Positions 58,366 through 64,000 of a DNA stretch of 64,000 nt are shown here, piece after piece (position 1 is the first letter of the stretch; each line of letters opens with the position of its first letter). The notes under the pieces were generated by a model. It saw only the letters and a list, made by a program, of their open reading frames with translations. It had not been told where the DNA came from and ran no database searches. Location: assembly GCA_964473105.1 (NCBI GenBank), contig CAYYNQ010000042.1, positions 62,001-126,000 on the forward strand. Direction: 5' to 3'. This stretch comes from CAYYNQ01 sp964473105. Lineage in GTDB: Bacteria; Sumerlaeota; Sumerlaeia; MVZB01. Made by a program: the position numbers and the translations under genes.

Positions 58366-61020
58366 ATGCGGCAGATTGAATACTTTGCTGCCGCCGGATC
58401 AACAGTCAGCCGGATCTTTTTGATGTCCAATGCTCAAGTCCTGATGTCCTTGATTCGTCTGATCCTCTTTATTTCCCCATTTTGCATGATTCAGGCGCCT
58501 GCAATGGCGACCGTGTTCGATCAGGAGTCGGGCGAACAAGGGCTGCAGGGCCTTCCGTATGCACTGAAAAGGCTGAGTGTCGTCACCAGTGTCATGCACA
58601 CGATCGCGCATCCTGATGACGAAAATGCCGGACTACTGGCTTGGCTCGGACGGGGACGGCATGTGCGCACGATTCTGCTGACCGCGACCGCGGGTGAAGG
58701 TGGCCAGAATCGGATTGGGACGGAAAAAGGGGAGGCACTTGGGATCCTTCGTTCGGGTGAACTGATTTCGGCATGCCGCTACTATGGCGCCAAACCATAT
58801 TTTGCCGGCGCATATGATTTTGGTTACTCAAAATCACCCGTGGAAACCCTGCTGTTCTGGGGTCATGATTACATCCTTGGGGAATTTGTTCGAGGGATCC
58901 GCAAGGAACGGCCGGATATCATCATTGCAAGATTTGCGGGCACGCCGGAGGATGGTCACGGGCATCACCAGGCAGTTGGAAAAATTACAATCGAGGCTTT
59001 TCATGCCGCAGCCGACCCGACCCGGTTCCCAGAGCATCTGCAGGAAGGTTTGCGTCCCTGGCAGGTCAAGAAAATTTATCTGGACGACTGGTCCGGCCGG
59101 GGCCAATTTCCTGAAAACCTTTCCCGCCACAGGATCGATCTCAGTGGGTCGGATCCCTATTCAGAATTTACCTGGAATGAATTGGGCATCAAGGGCATGC
59201 AGCAGCATATATCGCAGGGGATGGCCGAAATCCGTCCACAACCGGGGACGATTCGGACGATGCTTCACTTATTGGACGGTGTCCATGAAATACCGGGGGG
59301 GAGTGATGATTTATTCTGTGGTATCGATACCTCCATTATGGGAATTGCAGGTAGAATCGGTGTTGGGAGGAACGATGTGCCGGTTCTTGTCAGGGCATTG
59401 GAACAGATCCAGGAGGCGGCAGGGGAGGCATGGGTATCCTTCGGCGAGAGAAATCGGGAACGTGTGACAATGCACATATGCAGGGGTTTAAAGGAACTGG
59501 ATGGACTGATCAGGGGAATTGATGCCTTCAGTCTCGATCGGGTGGCCTCGGAGGAACTGCTGTTCTACCTACGATGGAAGAAACGGGATTTTAACCATGC
59601 ATTGCAGCGGGCAATAAACCTGCAGGTTGAAGCGAGGGCCGACAGGGCCTGTGTTACGCCCGGTGAAACGTTCACGATCACAACAGCGGTTCACAACAAC
59701 GGACCTTTTCCCATAAAGCTGAATAGGGTTGCGCTGGATGTTCCACGTGGGTGGAATACCGAAAATACCGAAACAAACTGGGCTATCCTGCTATCTGGCG
59801 ATCATGTCAAATCAGAGAACACGGTGATGCTGTCAGCGGATGTGGATTATACAGGATCCGGCGCCACTTCTGTGGTGGAGGCCGTGATAAACGATACGGA
59901 ATTCAGTCTCAGCAGAGTTGTTCGGGCGCCTGGGATTAATTCCTCCCGGGGTATTCAACCCAGGGACATGCAGGTCGTTCCTCCCGTCTCCGTCGAAATT
60001 AATCCCGGTATGATGATACTCGCCCCGGACCCGGAGGACAGGGATATAAATATTGCCGTGAACATTTCCAGTCACGTCTCCGGGAATCTTAGCGGGGTGG
60101 TTCAATTACAGGCGCCGGGCGGTTGGCGTGTTGAACCGGAACTAGCCCGGTTTGACTGTGAAAATGCGGCCGGCCAAGATTTGGTGGGATTCCATGTCTC
60201 AATACCGAGGGATTCCCTTTCTGACTCGGCCCTTATCAGGGCCGAAGCGATATTGAACGGCCAGACATACGATTCATTTTTACAGAGCATTGATTTAGAT
60301 CATATTGGAGTGTTCCACGTGTCTCGACCTGCGGAATCGAAAATCCAATTTGTTGAGTTGGAACGGGTAGCAGGCCTTCGTGTCGGTTATATCCGGGGCT
60401 TGCAGGACGAAATCCCTGATTATTTGCAGATGGTTGGGATTAGTTGTGACCTACTTACCGAAGTCAATCTCGAGGTCGGAAACCTGGCTGAGTATGACGT
60501 GATCGTGGCCGGGGTACGTGCCTATCTTGCACGGAAGGATCTTCGCTCAAATAATGATCGTCTGATGGAATACGTCAGGAATGGCGGGGTTTATATTGTC
60601 CAGTATAACAAGGTTGATGACTGGAAGCCGGGAGAATACCTGCCCTATCCCGCACGGATGGATCGTAATGAGCGGATCACTGATGAAAATGCCCCGATGA
60701 AAATCCTCAAGCCGGGTCATCCTGTTTTCTGCCAGCCGAACAAGATCACAACGGCAGATTTTGAAGGGTGGATACAGGAGCGTGGGCTTTATTTCCTGAC
60801 CACATGGGATGAGCGCTATACCCCGCTGCTATCTGGTAGCGATCCGGGTGAGGATCCGCTGATGGGTGGCCTGCTTATGGCTGAATACGGCAAGGGCCTT
60901 GTTGTCTATACGGGGCTGTCGTGGTTCCGCCAGTTGCCCGCGGGTATACCCGGCGCATACCGACTGTTTGCCAATCTGATCAGCCTGCCCATGACGCGTC
61001 ATTCAAACGGACCACCCTGA
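58366..61020 (+). CDS. Exported PIG-L (LmbE) deacetylase fused to an amidotransferase-like domain
   Basis: 884 residues. The frame starts at ATG 58366; an ATG at 58444 (residue 27) begins the best signal peptide (SLIRLILFISPFCMIQAPAMA), and neither has a good Shine-Dalgarno. Residues ~75-250 are a PIG-L deacetylase with TIAHPDDEN (His82, Asp84, Asp85), LTATAGEGGQNRIG and EDGHGHHQAVG, the zinc ligands. PIG-L enzymes remove N-acetyl groups from GlcNAc-type sugars. A long beta-sandwich middle follows (~425-660). Residues ~670-870 resemble the ThuA/class I amidotransferase fold (EYDVIVAGVRAYLARKDL, LMEYVRNGGVYIVQYN). The substrate is probably an extracytoplasmic acetylated sugar. Confidence 0.85.
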   Translation: MRQIEYFAAAGSTVSRIFLMSNAQVLMSLIRLILFISPFCMIQAPAMATVFDQESGEQGLQGLPYALKRLSVVTSVMHTIAHPDDENAGLLAWLGRGRHVRTILLTATAGEGGQNRIGTEKGEALGILRSGELISACRYYGAKPYFAGAYDFGYSKSPVETLLFWGHDYILGEFVRGIRKERPDIIIARFAGTPEDGHGHHQAVGKITIEAFHAAADPTRFPEHLQEGLRPWQVKKIYLDDWSGRGQFPENLSRHRIDLSGSDPYSEFTWNELGIKGMQQHISQGMAEIRPQPGTIRTMLHLLDGVHEIPGGSDDLFCGIDTSIMGIAGRIGVGRNDVPVLVRALEQIQEAAGEAWVSFGERNRERVTMHICRGLKELDGLIRGIDAFSLDRVASEELLFYLRWKKRDFNHALQRAINLQVEARADRACVTPGETFTITTAVHNNGPFPIKLNRVALDVPRGWNTENTETNWAILLSGDHVKSENTVMLSADVDYTGSGATSVVEAVINDTEFSLSRVVRAPGINSSRGIQPRDMQVVPPVSVEINPGMMILAPDPEDRDINIAVNISSHVSGNLSGVVQLQAPGGWRVEPELARFDCENAAGQDLVGFHVSIPRDSLSDSALIRAEAILNGQTYDSFLQSIDLDHIGVFHVSRPAESKIQFVELERVAGLRVGYIRGLQDEIPDYLQMVGISCDLLTEVNLEVGNLAEYDVIVAGVRAYLARKDLRSNNDRLMEYVRNGGVYIVQYNKVDDWKPGEYLPYPARMDRNERITDENAPMKILKPGHPVFCQPNKITTADFEGWIQERGLYFLTTWDERYTPLLSGSDPGEDPLMGGLLMAEYGKGLVVYTGLSWFRQLPAGIPGAYRLFANLISLPMTRHSNGPP

Positions 61021-61157
61021 TCCAATTTGTGTTCAAGGACCGGTCATGCCATTCTGATGATGGGGATGTTGGTATGGAAGAAGGTTTTCGGTTTGTCGGT
61101 GCCGTCCGAATAAATTATCGTTTGAATGTTGAGATCGGGCGGGATTAAGGTTCGCAG

Positions 61158-62141
61158 ATGGGCTGCCACGAATTCGTGTTGTCCATGTGCGGCTTTCCTT
61201 ATGCCCCATCGCAATCTGCTGAGCAACGGGTTTCTTCACAGTTGGATCGATATTATATCATCCTCATGCCCATCCTGCTCACGGTCTTGGCCGTCCTGGC
61301 CGTATACATGATTCACAAGTGCCGGCGTTTCATAAAGAAAACGGTTCATCCACGGCGGGTCATGAAGAGAAACAGGGAAATCTTGCAAGCCTCGGGTCTG
61401 TTCAGGGTGATTTCATGCCTGGGAATGGGTAGAAACGGGGTGGTTTTCGAGATTTCACAGGCCGATTCATCCGGGTCCTCGGATACGGCGGCCCTGAAAG
61501 TCATCTATTCGACCAGACACGGCTCCCCTGCGCTGATCATGGGGCGCTTGCAGCATCTGAAAAGTAGGCTGCACGGATTGCCTGGGGAAATTCGTGGGAT
61601 GATACCGGCATTGCATCATATCGGAATGCTGAAGTGTGTGACAGGAGAGATCCCCTATGTGATTTATGAAAAAATTGAAGGGCGCTCAATCCGTGAACAT
61701 TCGCGGATGAATTATTTCTCTGACATCGGAATGATGGGCACGGCGCTACTTGTTGATGACATGGTTGATCTTGTCACGGTATTGGAGGAACACGATCTAT
61801 TCCCGATAGATCCCCGTCCCAGCAATTTCATGGTCAATCTTGAAGGGCGGTTGAAATTGATCGATATTACCTCGATCAGGGAAGCGAATAGCGTGACGAG
61901 CAAATACAGATGTCGTTCCATTCATAAAATCTGCCGGACACTAATGTTGATGCTGGATCAGGCCCTGAAAGGGGTTGAGGGGGCATCGGACAGGTTCCGG
62001 TTGGCAGAGGTTCTGGCCCAGATAAGGGGACTTTACCGGAAATCCCACAGGGCAGAAGACGGGGAGATGCGGTTGACAATGCTCCGGCCCCTGCGTGACG
62101 AGATCTGTAGGGATATGAAAAAACGGTGCGGGGGGGGGTAG
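61158..62141 (+). CDS. Membrane-anchored protein-kinase-like protein
   Basis: 327 residues. A single membrane helix at about 34-51 (IILMPILLTVLAVLAVYM) precedes a kinase-like fold: glycine loop LGMGRNGVVFEI (89-99), Lys114 in AALKVIYS, catalytic loop FPIDPRPSNFMV (Asp218, Asn223) and the metal Asp236 in LKLIDITS instead of DFG. These residues fit an active small-molecule or Ser/Thr kinase of the lipopolysaccharide-kinase/RIO-like side of the superfamily rather than a Hanks kinase; no HRD is present. The kinase domain should be cytoplasmic. It is convergent with the receiver gene 43 bases away. Substrate unknown. Confidence 0.72.
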   Translation: MGCHEFVLSMCGFPYAPSQSAEQRVSSQLDRYYIILMPILLTVLAVLAVYMIHKCRRFIKKTVHPRRVMKRNREILQASGLFRVISCLGMGRNGVVFEISQADSSGSSDTAALKVIYSTRHGSPALIMGRLQHLKSRLHGLPGEIRGMIPALHHIGMLKCVTGEIPYVIYEKIEGRSIREHSRMNYFSDIGMMGTALLVDDMVDLVTVLEEHDLFPIDPRPSNFMVNLEGRLKLIDITSIREANSVTSKYRCRSIHKICRTLMLMLDQALKGVEGASDRFRLAEVLAQIRGLYRKSHRAEDGEMRLTMLRPLRDEICRDMKKRCGGG

Positions 62142-62183
62142 GGAGCCGGGGTTCGTACAGGGTTTCCGGATCCCGGGGGGGCA

Positions 62184-62624
62184 TTATTCCAGCCCCAGAT
62201 GTAGGCCGACGCTTTCTACCAGCCGGTCGGCGGCAAAGGGTTTCGATATAAACTGATCAACCCCGAGGCGCACGGCCCATCCCTCATCCGTATCGGTTTG
62301 GTCGTCACCTGTCAGGCTGGTCATGACGATTACCCGAATATCACTAAGGCTGGGATCCTGCTGAATCTGGGCAAGGACTTCGTATCCATTTACGTTGGGC
62401 ATCTTAATGTCGAGTAGGATGAGATCGGGCTTGCGTTCCTTGATCATGTCCAAAGCCTGCCTCCCATCGTGGGCGATGCATATCTCGCAATCGTAGTGTT
62501 GAATTGCCAGGTTGAGCAACTGGCACAGATCCTCCTCATCATCCACGATCAGGATCACGGGCCGGGCCGGCTGTTTTTCTCCCGGCTGGGTTTTGTCCTT
62601 GGTGAAAATTGGCATGTGCGCCAT
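62184..62624 (-). CDS. Stand-alone response-regulator receiver protein
   Basis: About 146 residues from ATG 62624 (frame open from a TTG at 62654; ATG 62615 also possible). It consists of a short N-terminal tail and one CheY-like receiver domain: acidic pocket VDDEED (Asp38, Asp39), phospho-acceptor Asp82 in LILLDIKMPNVNG, Thr112 in IVMTSLTGDD and Lys138 in FISKPF (numbered from the TTG). There is no DNA-binding or other output domain, so it acts by protein contact. No histidine kinase is in the window. The insert DDQTDTDEGWA after Thr112 is slightly longer than in CheY. Confidence 0.92.
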   Translation of the reverse strand: MAHMPIFTKDKTQPGEKQPARPVILIVDDEEDLCQLLNLAIQHYDCEICIAHDGRQALDMIKERKPDLILLDIKMPNVNGYEVLAQIQQDPSLSDIRVIVMTSLTGDDQTDTDEGWAVRLGVDQFISKPFAADRLVESVGLHLGLE

Positions 62625-62879
62625 GCTCGTGGTCCGGGCACGTTCCGCGCCCAAGTTTGCCCGTGAGAATCAGAACCCATCCTCGGTTCTGCCCGTCTTC
62701 CGGTGCATTCAGGCCCGGCATACTATCGCGTTGACCGGCCTTTGTCAGTGCTAAACTCGCCTATTTTTCCGGGGTGTGCATGTGTCAGCCGGGTATAATT
62801 CGCTTTCCTAGAAGCCGGGTTGAACGTAGAATGACCAATTCGGGACTGAGCCACCGGCAGGAAGGATGCCCCCGAAGAC

Positions 62880-64000
62880 ATGCTCGAGTTATTTGGACAC
62901 TCAACCCGTGATCCGGAAATTTACCCGATGCTGCAAGAAATAGTTGCGGGCCGTCGGTTGACGAACGAGGATTGCCTCCGGTTGTTTGAATCGCACGACC
63001 TCTTGGCGATCGGCCGTGCCGCCCACGCCGTGCGGATGCGCCTGCACCCGGGAAATAACGTTACATTTGTAATTGACCGCAACATCAACTACACCAACAT
63101 TTGCAACACTGATTGTTCTTTCTGTGCCTTTTATCGAAAGGCCGGGGATCCTGATGCCTATGTGCGGAAACGAGATGAACTTCGGGAAAAACTCATCGAA
63201 ACCTACGAGGCGGGGGGAAGTCAGGTGCTGATGCAGGGGGGACTCAATGAGGATCTTCCCTTCGAATGGTATGAAGACCTGCTTCGCTGGATGAAGTCCG
63301 AGTTCCCGGATCTCCATATCCATGCTTTTTCGCCAACGGAGATATCTTTTTTCCGGGATTTTTTTGGGATTCCGTTGGCGGAGGTCATCCAGCGTTTGAT
63401 GGACGCCGGGTTGGACTCGATTCCGGGAGGCGGTGCGGAGATTCTTGTTAAACGAGTCCGCCAGAAGATATCTCCCGACAAGACACGTCCAGATGACTGG
63501 CTTGAGGTTATGCGTGTGGCACACGGATTGGGCTTGAGAACGTCGGCAACCATGATGTTTGGAATCATCGAAACCTTTGAGGAGCGTATCGAACACTTAC
63601 GGCTTCTGCGTGAACTTCAGGATGAGACAAGTGGGTTCGGCGCGTTCATCGCTTGGACCTTCCAGCCGGCCAATACCCGGCACAAGGATAAATTTGTCGG
63701 CGCGTTCGAGTTCCTGAAGACCACGGCCATATGCCGGCTGTATCTGGATAATATAAAGAATTATCAGGCCAGTTGGGTCACCCAGGGGGATAAGATTGCC
63801 CAGCTTTCATTGTTTATGGGCGTGAATGATCTCGGTAGTCTGATGCTCGAAGAGAACGTCGTGGCTGCGGCCGGCACGAACTTCATGTATACAAAGGATG
63901 AACTTCGGGGATGGGTTGAGGAGATGGGATTCAGCCTGGTCCAGCGTGATTATTTTTACAGGCCCTGGACCCCGCCCAAACATCCCCTACCCTACGTGTC
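62880..64000 (+). CDS. mqnC: Cyclic dehypoxanthinyl futalosine synthase MqnC (runs off the window)
   Basis: Radical SAM enzyme of the futalosine pathway of menaquinone synthesis; it cyclises dehypoxanthine futalosine. At least 373 codons are present and the frame is open at base 64000, probably within a few residues of its end. Motifs: TFVIDRNINYTNICNTDCSFCAFYR with the cluster Cys75, Cys79, Cys82 (CxxxCxxC), GGSQVLMQGGL, HAFSPTEI, SIPGGGAEIL, SATMMFG and FIAWTFQP. Start ATG 62880 is the only sensible start after an in-frame stop at 62847; GGAAGGA lies about 13 bases upstream. Its presence indicates menaquinone rather than only ubiquinone respiration. Confidence 0.96.
   Translation, partial: MLELFGHSTRDPEIYPMLQEIVAGRRLTNEDCLRLFESHDLLAIGRAAHAVRMRLHPGNNVTFVIDRNINYTNICNTDCSFCAFYRKAGDPDAYVRKRDELREKLIETYEAGGSQVLMQGGLNEDLPFEWYEDLLRWMKSEFPDLHIHAFSPTEISFFRDFFGIPLAEVIQRLMDAGLDSIPGGGAEILVKRVRQKISPDKTRPDDWLEVMRVAHGLGLRTSATMMFGIIETFEERIEHLRLLRELQDETSGFGAFIAWTFQPANTRHKDKFVGAFEFLKTTAICRLYLDNIKNYQASWVTQGDKIAQLSLFMGVNDLGSLMLEENVVAAAGTNFMYTKDELRGWVEEMGFSLVQRDYFYRPWTPPKHPLPYV

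Overview
The window looks like chromosomal DNA of a free-living, aerobic, Gram-negative bacterium of moderate GC content. It encodes pyruvate and 2-oxoglutarate dehydrogenases, a mitochondrial-type aconitase, signal-peptide and lipoprotein sequences, and MqnC of the futalosine route to menaquinone. The mix of a Tat-type sulfatase, secreted glycosidase-like proteins, a PIG-L deacetylase and futalosine-type menaquinone synthesis resembles members of the PVC group (Verrucomicrobiota, Kiritimatiellota, Lentisphaerota, Planctomycetota) or neighbouring phyla such as Hydrogenedentota. This placement is a guess from gene content, with no marker phylogeny behind it.

Layout. 1-6.2 kb: the end of dnaB, pdxH with a perfect 18-bp palindrome over its Shine-Dalgarno, a GT-C type membrane glycosyltransferase, and a divergent SGNH hydrolase plus aldo/keto reductase. 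6.2-16 kb: mostly housekeeping genes (tsaD, ferritin, pnp-rpsO with a very long intergenic hairpin, fmt, rodA), then a Nudix hydrolase translationally coupled to a CDP-paratose-epimerase-like protein. 16-22 kb: a secreted cyclophilin-FKBP double prolyl isomerase, a large secreted trypsin-like protein, a MatB-like acyl-CoA synthetase and a small YHDSAYDG protein. 22.5-31.9 kb: a five-gene run aceE-aceF-lpd-sucA-sucB in which one E3 gene sits between both 2-oxoacid dehydrogenase complexes. 32-42 kb: an unknown protein, an arabinokinase-N-like glycosyltransferase, a glycine-rich exported protein, rtcB, acn, moeA, moaC, an unknown acidic protein and tRNA-Gly(UCC). 42.6-44.4 kb: an AT-richer FkbM methyltransferase and a wrecked esterase gene. 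44.7-50.4 kb: a ribose-type ABC sugar importer (ATPase on one strand; two permeases and a binding lipoprotein on the other) with a GH43/GH32-like beta-propeller protein. 50.7-61 kb: exported hydrolases (sulfatase, GH39-like protein, purple-acid-phosphatase-like protein with an altered metal site, PIG-L deacetylase fused to an amidotransferase-like domain), a sterol-desaturase-family membrane protein and a decayed gene. 61.2-64 kb: a membrane-anchored kinase-like protein, a stand-alone receiver protein and mqnC, which runs off the edge.

How the genes work together. The central-carbon block can carry pyruvate to acetyl-CoA and citrate to succinyl-CoA, with one dihydrolipoyl dehydrogenase serving both complexes; SucB lacks the domain that normally binds E3 while AceF has it. 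The 44.7-61 kb block reads as acquisition of sulfated or otherwise decorated carbohydrate: exported sulfatase and glycosidase-like enzymes outside the inner membrane, and an ABC importer for the released sugar. No classical mobile element, CRISPR array, phage gene or rRNA was seen. The most unusual items are the purple-acid-phosphatase homologue that has lost all three ligands private to one metal, the SucB without a peripheral-subunit-binding domain, the long rpsO-pnp hairpin and the cyclophilin-FKBP fusion.
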